A stretch of DNA of 36,871 nucleotides from Myxococcales bacterium (GTDB lineage Bacteria; Myxococcota_A; Polyangia; Polyangiales; Houyiibacteriaceae): contig JAHELW010000287.1 in the NCBI GenBank assembly GCA_024643985.1, forward strand, positions 1-36,871, written 5' to 3'. Below, piece by piece: positions 1 through 6,585 of this stretch. How positions within the stretch are numbered: the stretch's first letter is position 1; the number at the start of each line of letters is the position of its first letter. The notes under the pieces were generated by a model. That model was not told where the DNA came from. It did not search any database and saw only the letters and a program-made list of their open reading frames with translations. The translations under genes and the position numbers were made by a program.

Positions 1-1
1 C

Positions 2-133
2 TGGAGCGTCCCGGATTTTCCCGAGGAGCCAACGGTTCCCGCGCCCGCCGAGCCCGCCGCGCCCCCAAGGCCCACCGGCACGCCCGATGCGCCCGCGCGC
101 AATCCCGTCGTGATCGACGAACCCCCACCGTAG
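2..133 (+). CDS. C-terminal tail of an unknown Pro/Ala-rich protein (partial)
   Basis: An open frame enters from the left edge and stops at TAG 131-133. It encodes about 43 residues rich in proline, alanine and acidic residues, ending NPVVIDEPPP. Low-complexity tails like this are common on secreted or membrane-anchored proteins of this kind of bacterium, but nothing identifies the family. Its stop lies 15 bases from the convergent stop of the YyaL-like gene, so the spacing fits a real gene end. It could also be a chance open frame in GC-rich DNA. The sequence to the left would decide. Confidence 0.45.
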   Translation, partial: WSVPDFPEEPTVPAPAEPAAPPRPTGTPDAPARNPVVIDEPPP

Positions 134-148
134 TGCGTGTCGGCTCGG

Positions 149-2179
149 TCAGAGCTCGGCGGCAAGCGCCTTCGGTTCGGTGATCGGTGCTTGGCAGACG
201 AACCTGCGGCAGACGTAGGCCGTCGGCTTTCCATCGACCTGCGGTCGGTTCTCGAGAAGTGGAACGGTCGTGGCTTCCTCGTTCCCTCGGGCGGCAATCA
301 CTTGAAACGGCCGATACTGACCCCGAATCACCTCGAGAAGCGGTGCGAGCTCTTCGTGGCGTCCGATCAGCGCCACCTCGCGGGGCTCGTTCAGCATGAA
401 GCTCGCAGCGTTGAGCCACTCCGCGAAGGCGGTCGGATACTGACCCATCAGCTTGATCATCATTCCAACGCTCTCCTCGGCGACTTGCCAGTAGTCGCCG
501 TTTCCGGTGAGCAGACTCAGCTTGAGCAGCACTTTGGCGGCAACCGCATTTCCGCTCGGGACCGCGTTGTCCTGCAGGCTTTTCGGCCGGTGAATCAACG
601 CTTCGTGGTCGTCGGAGGTGTCGAAGAAGCCGCCGTTTTCCTCGTCCGAGAAATGGAGGAGGATGAGCGCGGCTAGCTCGCGCGCCCAACAGAGCCAGCG
701 TTCGTCGAACGTCGCTTCGTAGAGGGCAATCAGTCCCTCTGCCAAGTAGGCGTAGTCTTCGAGGTAGGCGTTGTACTTGGGCTCGGATCCCGCTTTCCAC
801 GTCCGGAGCAATCGCCCCGATTCGTCGCGCATCGTTCGGTAGAGGAAGTTAGCGTTGGCTACCGCGGCTTCGGTGTAGTCCGCACGGCCGAGCGCTTCGC
901 CTGCCTCCGCGAACGCTGCGAGCATGAGGCCGTTCCACGCGGTCAGCACCTTGTCGTCGAGCCCCGGCCACACCCGTTTCGCGCGAGCTTCGTAGAGCGT
1001 CTTTCGCGAAGCGTCGATGCGAGCAACGAGCGCGTGGGGCTCCACGTCCATCTGTTTGGCGAGGCCGGCAGGGTCGAGGTGTCGGTTGAGGATGTTCTGT
1101 CCTTCCCAGTTGCCGTCCGCGGAGACACCGTGGACACGCATGAAGACCTCGGCGTCGTCGCCGAGCAATTCGCGAATCTCCTCCGCAGACCAGACGTAGA
1201 ACTTGCCCTCGACGCCCTCGCTATCCGCGTCCTGGCTGCTGTAGAAGCCCCCGTCTTCGTGCCGCATCTCGCGCAGCACGTAGTCGAGCGTTTCCTCGGT
1301 GACGCGTCGATACGAGTCGTTACGCGTGACCTGCCATGCGTGAAGGTAGACCCGTGCGAGCTGCGCGTTGTCGTACAGCATCTTTTCGAAGTGAGGAACC
1401 AGCCAGCGCTGGTCGACCGAGTAACGGGCGAATCCGCCCCCGATCTGATCGTAGATGCCGCCCTCGGCCATTTTCTGCAGCGTTTTCTCGACCATGGCGA
1501 GCGCGCTCGAATCCTGGTCGCGAAGGTGCTGACCCAACAGGAAATCGAGGGCCATCGGCGCCGGAAACTTCGGTGCGCCCCCGAAGCCACCCCACGTCGC
1601 GTCGAAATTGGTCTCCAGTGCACGAACCGCGCCGCGCAGGACTTTTGCGTCGACCGCACCGTGCTCGAGGCCGACGTCGGAGAGCGCGCGCAGCTGGGCC
1701 GCGACCTCGCCGGCGCTGCTCAACACGTCTTCCCGTTCGTCGTTCCAGGCCTGGGCGATGCCCGTGAGGATTTGGCGGAAGCTCGGCATTCCGTAGCGCG
1801 GTTCCTTGGGGAAATACGTTCCGGCGTAGAACGGCTTGCCGTCCGGGGTGAGAAACACGGTCATCGGCCAGCCACCTCGGCCGGTCATCGCGGTGACCGC
1901 TTGCATGTAGATGCTGTCGACGTCCGGACGCTCCTCGCGGTCGACCTTCACGTTGACGAAGTCTGCGTTCATCTGCGCGGCGGTTGCTTCATCCTCGAAC
2001 GACTCGTGCGCCATCACGTGGCACCAATGGCACGCTGCGTATCCAATGCTCAGAAGAATCGGCTTGTCCCGATCCTTGGCGAGCGCCATCGCTTCGGGGC
2101 CCCACGGGTACCATTCGACTGGGTTGTCGGCGTGCTGAAGGAGATACGGGCTGCTCTCGGCGCGCAAATGGTTTGCCAT
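149..2179 (-). CDS. YyaL/SSP411-like thioredoxin domain-containing protein (DUF255)
   Basis: 676 residues, the usual full length for this family (bacterial YyaL, human SPATA20). Residues 1 to about 165 form the DUF255 thioredoxin-like domain with the family opening [18 protein letters not shown] and the motif C50-H-W-C53-H, in place of the classic CGPC. The rest is an alpha/alpha-barrel like that of N-acylglucosamine 2-epimerases (for example [22 protein letters not shown]). The function of the family is not settled; a redox or chaperone role is often assumed. No signal peptide is visible, so it should be cytoplasmic. It starts at ATG with no strong ribosome binding site. It is divergent from the DUF427 gene, with 86 bases between the starts. 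Confidence 0.93.
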   Translation of the reverse strand: MANHLRAESSPYLLQHADNPVEWYPWGPEAMALAKDRDKPILLSIGYAACHWCHVMAHESFEDEATAAQMNADFVNVKVDREERPDVDSIYMQAVTAMTGRGGWPMTVFLTPDGKPFYAGTYFPKEPRYGMPSFRQILTGIAQAWNDEREDVLSSAGEVAAQLRALSDVGLEHGAVDAKVLRGAVRALETNFDATWGGFGGAPKFPAPMALDFLLGQHLRDQDSSALAMVEKTLQKMAEGGIYDQIGGGFARYSVDQRWLVPHFEKMLYDNAQLARVYLHAWQVTRNDSYRRVTEETLDYVLREMRHEDGGFYSSQDADSEGVEGKFYVWSAEEIRELLGDDAEVFMRVHGVSADGNWEGQNILNRHLDPAGLAKQMDVEPHALVARIDASRKTLYEARAKRVWPGLDDKVLTAWNGLMLAAFAEAGEALGRADYTEAAVANANFLYRTMRDESGRLLRTWKAGSEPKYNAYLEDYAYLAEGLIALYEATFDERWLCWARELAALILLHFSDEENGGFFDTSDDHEALIHRPKSLQDNAVPSGNAVAAKVLLKLSLLTGNGDYWQVAEESVGMMIKLMGQYPTAFAEWLNAASFMLNEPREVALIGRHEELAPLLEVIRGQYRPFQVIAARGNEEATTVPLLENRPQVDGKPTAYVCRRFVCQAPITEPKALAAEL

Positions 2180-2265
2180 GTGTGCATCGTTTCTGGGGCT
2201 TGGGGAAGCGAGGTCAACGGCCGCCTCTTGACGCGGGCCTTAGAGACGAAAGCTCAGGAGGCAGC

Positions 2266-2550
2266 ATGGCAAGAGCAACTTGGCAGGGCGAAGTGGTCGC
2301 AGAGTCGGACGAGTTCGAAGTGGTCGAGGGGAACGTCTACTTCCCACCCGAGGCCATCAAGAAGGAGTTTTTCGAGCCTACCGACCATCACACGGTGTGT
2401 CCGTGGAAAGGCACGGCCAGCTACTACGACCTGGTCGTGAACGGTCAGAGGAACGAAAACGCCGCGTGGTATTACCCCGAGCCGAAGGCAGCAGCCGCGA
2501 ACGTAAAAGCACACGTCGCATTTTGGAAGGGCGTCACGGTCGAGCGCTGA
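2266..2550 (+). CDS. DUF427 domain-containing protein
   Basis: 94 residues, MARATWQGEVVAESDEF to WKGVTVER, matching the whole length of the DUF427 family, small proteins with a core like TVCPWKGTASYYDL and AAWYYPEP. The family's biochemical role is unknown. The ATG at 2266 was chosen because AGGAGG (2256-2261) sits 4 bases upstream and the protein begins where the family begins; the frame is open further upstream but there overlaps the YyaL-like gene. Its 3' end overlaps the convergent HxlR gene by 17 bases. Confidence 0.88.
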   Translation: MARATWQGEVVAESDEFEVVEGNVYFPPEAIKKEFFEPTDHHTVCPWKGTASYYDLVVNGQRNENAAWYYPEPKAAAANVKAHVAFWKGVTVER

Positions 2551-3190
2551 ACGCGCGCCCCATCAGTGCGGCGAGGGCCTGGCCTTTCTCGGGGCTGGGT
2601 CCGGACAGCTGCACGTGCTTCGAAGCAAACGACTCGAGCGACATTCGTCCGTCCGCGACGGCGACCATCGGCCCGTAGCTGGTGGTCAGCGTTACTTCGG
2701 GATCCTGCGCGCTTCCTGACTCGACAGCGACCTCGCCGGCCTCGATCGAGAATCGAAAGGGCTCGCCGTCGACGACGAGCTCTGCGTGCAGGCGCATCGC
2801 CGGATCCACGATGCGTTGGCATGCGACCTTCAGCGTGACGGCGATCGTTCGGAGATTGCCCGGGCGCTTGACGGGCTCGTCGGGGGCAAAGCGCGCACCG
2901 AAGGCTGCGAGCTCGAACAGAATGTTGTCGGTCTGCCTTCCCAGGTCGGTGAGCTCGTACACCATCGTGCCGTACTCTGCCTCGCGACGTCGGATCAGGC
3001 CGTCGTCTTCGAGCTGACGCAGCCGGTTCGTAAGGAGGTTGGAAGCGATTCCCGGCAAGGTCTGGAGATCCGAAAAGCGCGCGGGTCCGGCGTGGAGATC
3101 CCGGAGGACGAGCAGCGTCCAGCGATCCCCGACGCGGTCGAGGGCGCGTGCGATGGGGCAGAGCAGACGATATCGCCTTGTTTCCCGCAT
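2534..3190 (-). CDS. HxlR-family transcriptional regulator with C-terminal SCP2-like domain
   Basis: 218 residues. Residues 1 to about 100 are the MarR-like winged helix of the HxlR family (CPIARALDRVGDRWTLLVLR, then FSDLQTLPGIASNLLTNRLRQLE and a wing at EYGTMVYELT). Residues from about 110 to the end look like a sterol-carrier-protein-2 fold (LHAELVVDGEPFRFSIEAG, ending in the SFASKHVQLSGP helix region), which may bind a lipid-like ligand. HxlR proteins usually sense reactive electrophiles or thiol stress, but the classic conserved N-terminal cysteine is not obvious beyond the Cys in LLCPIAR. The ATG at 3190 places the start at the normal HxlR N terminus; a longer frame upstream has no family support. 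It is divergent from the NmrA-like reductase, its likely target. Confidence 0.85.
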   Translation of the reverse strand: MRETRRYRLLCPIARALDRVGDRWTLLVLRDLHAGPARFSDLQTLPGIASNLLTNRLRQLEDDGLIRRREAEYGTMVYELTDLGRQTDNILFELAAFGARFAPDEPVKRPGNLRTIAVTLKVACQRIVDPAMRLHAELVVDGEPFRFSIEAGEVAVESGSAQDPEVTLTTSYGPMVAVADGRMSLESFASKHVQLSGPSPEKGQALAALMGRAFSARP

Positions 3191-3265
3191 GGTTGCTCTT
3201 TTAATGTAACAACTTGACTTTGTAAAGCATACATCGGGAAACCACATACTTTCAGGAGGTTTCCC
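3191..3265. promoter_or_regulatory. Divergent control region of the HxlR and NmrA-like genes
   Basis: This 75-base gap is much more AT-rich than its surroundings. On the minus strand TTTACA (3226 to 3221) and TAAAAG (3203 to 3198) are separated by 17 bases, a plausible -35/-10 pair for the HxlR gene that would give almost no leader. The stretch CTTTTAA to TGTAAAG (3198-3227) has imperfect dyad symmetry and could be the HxlR operator. AGGAGG (3254-3259) is the ribosome binding site for the reductase. The promoter and operator calls are inferred from consensus matching only. Confidence 0.4.
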
Positions 3266-4366
3266 ATGTCTGCAAAACCGCTAGTTCTCGTCACCTCGGG
3301 TGCCGGCAACACCGGACGACCCGTGACCGAAGAGCTCCTGCGTCGCGGGTTTCCGGTTCGAGCGATGGTGCGTCGGACGGATACGCGGTCGGCGCATCTC
3401 GCCGGCCTGGGCGCCGAGGTCGTCGTCGGGAACCTGTTCGACGTTCGGGACCTGCGTCGCGCGATGGACGGCGTGAAGCGCGCCTACTTCGTTGCACCGC
3501 ATGGAGCGAACGGGCTGCATGCTTCGATGGGCTTCGCGGTCGCCGCCGAGGACGCGAAGCTCGAGAGCGTAACGACGCTCACGCAGTGGTTGCTCCACCC
3601 AGGTCATCCGTCGCTCGCCACGCGCGAGCTCTGGTTGGCCGATCGAGCGATGCCGTGGATGCCGAGCGTCGACGTCGTGCAGATCACCCCCGGCTGGTTT
3701 GCGTGGACGTATTTCCTGGTGCTCGATGTCATCGCTCAGCTGGGCATCCTTCCGATGCCACTCGGTGAAGGCCGGAACGCGCCGCCCTCGAACGAAGACA
3801 TGGGAGCAGTCGTGGCGGCGACGCTTGCCGATCCGGCGCCGCACGTGGGTAAGACCTACCGGCCGACGGGACCCCGGTTGCTCACACCCGAGGAGATCGC
3901 GGCCACTTTTGCCAAGGTTCTCGGACGCAGCGTCGAATATGCGCCGAGCTCGATCGACATGTTCGTCAAAGCAGCGACGATCGCGGGATACCCCGCTTAC
4001 GATATCTCACAGGTCCAGCTCTACCTCACCGACTACCAGCAGGACGCTTTTGCCGTCGGTGCTCCGACCGACGTAGTCAAAGCGCTGACCGATCGTGACC
4101 CCGAGGACTTCGAGACCATTTGCCGTCGCTACGTCGCGGAGCGGCCCGAGGCGGTCCCCTCGTTTGGAAAGAAGATGGCTGCCTTGTCCCGCCTCGTGAG
4201 AGCCGCGCTCATGCGGACCCCGGACATGGAAGCGTTCGCGCGCGCTCAGAATCACCCGCCGATCCAAAAGCCGGCGTTTGCGCAGGATGCACCCGAGTGG
4301 CGTCGGACTCACCTTCAGACGGAGGCGGCGATTCAGGGGCTCGACGGTTTGATACTCCGCAGCTGA
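3266..4366 (+). CDS. NmrA-like NAD(P)-binding oxidoreductase (atypical SDR)
   Basis: 366 residues. The N terminus has a Rossmann fold with the atypical-SDR glycine motif GAGNTG (about residues 11-16) after a beta strand, then R-rich MVRRTD where NADP phosphate usually binds, and a GNLFD segment. There is no YxxxK active site, as in NmrA/HSCARG-type proteins, so it may be a redox sensor or a quinone-type reductase. The C-terminal 80 or so residues extend past the core domain. AGGAGG lies 6 bases before the ATG. It is divergent from the HxlR regulator, a common pairing in which HxlR controls an NmrA-like reductase. Its last 34 bases overlap the convergent thioesterase gene. Confidence 0.85.
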   Translation: MSAKPLVLVTSGAGNTGRPVTEELLRRGFPVRAMVRRTDTRSAHLAGLGAEVVVGNLFDVRDLRRAMDGVKRAYFVAPHGANGLHASMGFAVAAEDAKLESVTTLTQWLLHPGHPSLATRELWLADRAMPWMPSVDVVQITPGWFAWTYFLVLDVIAQLGILPMPLGEGRNAPPSNEDMGAVVAATLADPAPHVGKTYRPTGPRLLTPEEIAATFAKVLGRSVEYAPSSIDMFVKAATIAGYPAYDISQVQLYLTDYQQDAFAVGAPTDVVKALTDRDPEDFETICRRYVAERPEAVPSFGKKMAALSRLVRAALMRTPDMEAFARAQNHPPIQKPAFAQDAPEWRRTHLQTEAAIQGLDGLILRS

Positions 4367-4776
4367 TAGCGACACGACGCAACCGCGACGACCTGGCCGT
4401 TGGCATCCGTGAGCTCGCACTCCCACTCGTAGTCGGCCTTGCCGACCTCGTTGGCCACGTTCTGAATTTCCGTCGCCCGCTCCGAGTCGAGACGTACTTC
4501 GACCGTGGTGTCGGTCGCGGCTGGCTTCAAGAACTTGATGTCCATCCCCTTGATCAGAGGGAAGAACCGGCTCGCATCGAACGTGGTCAGAAAGATCGCG
4601 CCTCCGGGAAGCTCGGCGAGGGTGAACAGCGCCCCAGCGTACATCGTGCCGACATGATTCAGATTCGGCTCGAGCGGCATCATCAGCTTGACGTACCCGG
4701 GCTCCATCGCGAGCACCTTCACGCCCGTCCGCCCCGCAAACGCAATCCCCGTCTCGATCATCACCCTCGGTTCCAT
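4333..4776 (-). CDS. Hotdog-fold thioesterase (PaaI/DUF4442-like)
   Basis: 147 residues, a typical length for a single hotdog domain. The sequence NLNHVGTMYAGALFTLAELPGG (residues about 38-59) is the helix-with-active-site segment of PaaI/YiiD-type acyl-CoA thioesterases, followed by strands IKFLKPAATDTTVEVRL and YEWECELTDANGQVVAVASCRY. It probably hydrolyses an acyl-CoA; the substrate cannot be read from sequence. The start ATG at 4776 has GGCGGG just upstream on its strand. A REP-like palindrome begins 12 bases upstream of this start, so the transcript leader should contain a strong hairpin. It is divergent from a crotonase gene, which also acts on acyl-CoA-type substrates. Confidence 0.82.
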   Translation of the reverse strand: MEPRVMIETGIAFAGRTGVKVLAMEPGYVKLMMPLEPNLNHVGTMYAGALFTLAELPGGAIFLTTFDASRFFPLIKGMDIKFLKPAATDTTVEVRLDSERATEIQNVANEVGKADYEWECELTDANGQVVAVASCRYQLRSIKPSSP

Positions 4777-4787
4777 CCCGCCGATAT

Positions 4788-4819
4788 AAAGGGGTCAGAC
4801 CCCTTTTTGAAGGGGTTAA
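4788..4819 (-). repeat. REP-like palindromic unit, copy 1 (inverted)
   Basis: Read on the minus strand the unit is TTAACCC, nine variable bases, then the perfect palindrome GGGGTCTGACCCC and a T run. On the plus strand the palindrome core with arms AAAGGGGTC/GACCCCTTT spans 4788-4806. It has the same design as copies 2 and 3 but the opposite orientation. Short conserved palindromes of this type in intergenic DNA resemble REP elements, which are spread by REP-associated tyrosine transposases (RAYTs). No transposase gene is present in the window. Confidence 0.8.
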
Positions 4820-4849
4820 CAGGACCCCCAAAAACCCCGAGGAAATGAC

Positions 4850-4883
4850 TTAACCCTTCCAAAATGGGGTCTGACCCCTTTTT
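4850..4883 (+). repeat. REP-like palindromic unit, copy 2
   Basis: TTAACCC (4850-4856), a nine-base spacer, GGGGTCTGACCCC (4866-4878) and TTTTT. Outside the spacer it is identical to copy 3 and to the reverse complement of copy 1 apart from the length of the T run. The hairpin plus T run could also act as an intrinsic terminator for plus-strand transcription. Confidence 0.8.
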
Positions 4884-4922
4884 CGGGCGTCGGGAAAAGC
4901 TCATTGATTTCGCGGAAAGGGA

Positions 4923-4956
4923 TTAACCCCTCGCGAACGGGGTCTGACCCCTTTTT
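4923..4956 (+). repeat. REP-like palindromic unit, copy 3
   Basis: TTAACCC (4923-4929), nine variable bases, GGGGTCTGACCCC (4939-4951) and TTTTT. It ends 16 bases before the ATG of the crotonase gene, so the hairpin lies next to that gene's ribosome binding region. It is a direct repeat of copy 2, 73 bases apart. Confidence 0.8.
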
Positions 4957-4972
4957 CTGGTAGATCGGGGGG

Positions 4973-5827
4973 ATGGCGAGGGTTCTTTATGAGCGGGATG
5001 GGCGGATCGGGCGGATCACGCTCAATCGCCCCGAGGTGATGAATGCGATCGACAACGAGCTGCCGCAGGAGCTCGCTGACTGCGTCGCGCGCGCGAACGA
5101 CGACCCAAGCGTGCACGTGATCGTGCTGTCGGGCGCCGGCAAAGCCTTCTGTGCGGGCTACGACCTGACCTACTACGCCGAGGCGACCGGTTCCGAGACG
5201 GGCACGCAGGAAATGCCCTGGGATCCGATGAAGGACTACGCGTTCATGATGAGGAACACCCAGCTCTTCATGTCGCTCTGGCGATCCTACCGTCCCGTGA
5301 TCTGCAAGGTGCACGGCTACGCGGTAGCGGGCGGGTCCGACATCGCGCTGTGCGCCGACCTGATCGTGATGGCCGAGGACGCCCGCATCGGTTACATGCC
5401 GGTTCGGGTCTGGGGCTGCCCAACCACCGCGATGTGGGTCTATCGACTCGGACCGCAGCGCGCCAAGCGGATGGTCTTCACGGGCGACAAGATCGACGGA
5501 CGTGAAGCCGAGCGCATCGGGCTCGTGCACAAGGCGGTTCCCGCGGCGGAGCTCGATGCCGAGGTGGAAGCGCTTGCGGAGCGCATTTCGACCGTGCCGG
5601 TCAATCAGCTGATGATGCAAAAGCTCGTGGTCAACCAGGCGATCGAGGCGATGGGGCTCAACCAGACGCAAATGCTGGCGACCGTGTTCGATGGCATCAC
5701 CCGCCACTCCCCGGAAGGCCTTCACTTCAAGGAGCGCGCCGAGCAGGTCGGCTGGAAGCAGGCCGTTCGGGAGCGTGACGAAGGCACGTTTGACTGGACC
5801 GCCAATCGCCCGTTCGAGGACTCGTGA
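4973..5827 (+). CDS. Crotonase-fold protein (enoyl-CoA hydratase/isomerase family)
   Basis: 284 residues. The crotonase fold is clear: RITLNRPEVMNAID at the N terminus, the oxyanion-hole segment FCAGYDL (59-65) and the second one HGYAVAGGSDIALCADL (114-130). The two catalytic glutamates of true enoyl-CoA hydratases are not conserved. By counting from the GGGCE motif, the first position is Asp123 and the second falls at Pro143 in GYMPVRVWG. The protein may therefore catalyse another crotonase-superfamily reaction such as isomerisation or hydrolysis. The start is ATG with only a G-rich stretch before it. gloB follows after 12 bases, suggesting a three-gene operon with the acylase. Confidence 0.85.
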   Translation: MARVLYERDGRIGRITLNRPEVMNAIDNELPQELADCVARANDDPSVHVIVLSGAGKAFCAGYDLTYYAEATGSETGTQEMPWDPMKDYAFMMRNTQLFMSLWRSYRPVICKVHGYAVAGGSDIALCADLIVMAEDARIGYMPVRVWGCPTTAMWVYRLGPQRAKRMVFTGDKIDGREAERIGLVHKAVPAAELDAEVEALAERISTVPVNQLMMQKLVVNQAIEAMGLNQTQMLATVFDGITRHSPEGLHFKERAEQVGWKQAVRERDEGTFDWTANRPFEDS

Positions 5828-5839
5828 TATCTTCGCTCG

Positions 5840-6583
5840 ATGCAGGTGATTCCAGTCCCGTGTCTGAGCGACAACTACGCCTACCTGGTCGTCCAGGGCC
5901 GCAGTGCTGCCGTCGTGGATCCGTCCCAAGCGGATCCTGTCCTACGCGCGATTGACGAACATCGGGTGCGGCTCACCGAGATCTGGCTGACCCACCACCA
6001 CTGGGATCACGTCGGCGGAATCGAGGCCCTCGTCGAGGAGTGCCCGATCGAGCACGTGCGCGGCTCGCGCTACGACGCCGATCACACTCGAATCCCACGA
6101 CAGACCGAGGCTTTTTCCGAAGGCGACACGTTCGACTTCGAAGGCTCGAACGTCGAGGTCCTCGAGATCCCGGGCCACACCCTCGGCGCGATTGCCTTCG
6201 TCACCGAGGGCAACCTCTTCAGTGGAGACACCCTGTTCATCGCCGGCTGCGGCCGCGTGTTCGAAGGCACCATGGAGATGATGTCGCAGTCGCTTTCCAA
6301 GCTCAGGTCGCTGCCCCCCGAAACCAAGCTGTGGTGCGGTCACGAATACACCGTCAACAATCTCCGATTCGCGAGGACGGTCGAGCCGGACAACGCCGCG
6401 ATAGACGAGGCTCTCCGAGAAGCCATCGCGACTCGCGAAGCCAAAGCCTTCACCGTGCCGGGAGAGCTCGGAAGGGAGCTCGAAACGAACCCTTTCCTTC
6501 GCTTCGATGCCCCGAGCGTTGCGGCAGGGCGCGATCCAGTCGCCTCCTTCACCGCCATCCGGCAGGCGAAAGACGCATTCTAG
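5840..6583 (+). CDS. gloB: Hydroxyacylglutathione hydrolase (glyoxalase II)
   Basis: 247 residues, the normal length. It has the metallo-beta-lactamase fold with the metal motif T-H52-x-H54-x-D56-H57 (THHHWDHVGG), then IPGHTLG, the bridging aspartate in FSGDTLFIAGCGR and the late histidine in WCGHEYT. NNLRFA and the C-terminal NPFLRFD are typical of the glutathione-binding region. It hydrolyses S-D-lactoylglutathione to D-lactate and glutathione in methylglyoxal detoxification, in the cytoplasm. It sits between the crotonase gene (12 bases upstream) and the acylase gene (2 bases downstream), so the three are probably cotranscribed. Confidence 0.93.
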   Translation: MQVIPVPCLSDNYAYLVVQGRSAAVVDPSQADPVLRAIDEHRVRLTEIWLTHHHWDHVGGIEALVEECPIEHVRGSRYDADHTRIPRQTEAFSEGDTFDFEGSNVEVLEIPGHTLGAIAFVTEGNLFSGDTLFIAGCGRVFEGTMEMMSQSLSKLRSLPPETKLWCGHEYTVNNLRFARTVEPDNAAIDEALREAIATREAKAFTVPGELGRELETNPFLRFDAPSVAAGRDPVASFTAIRQAKDAF

Positions 6584-6585
6584 AC

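Noticed and set aside
1034-2440. 468-codon plus-strand frame across the YyaL-like gene
   Set aside because: It mirrors the well-supported gene on the other strand and runs into the DUF427 gene in a different frame.
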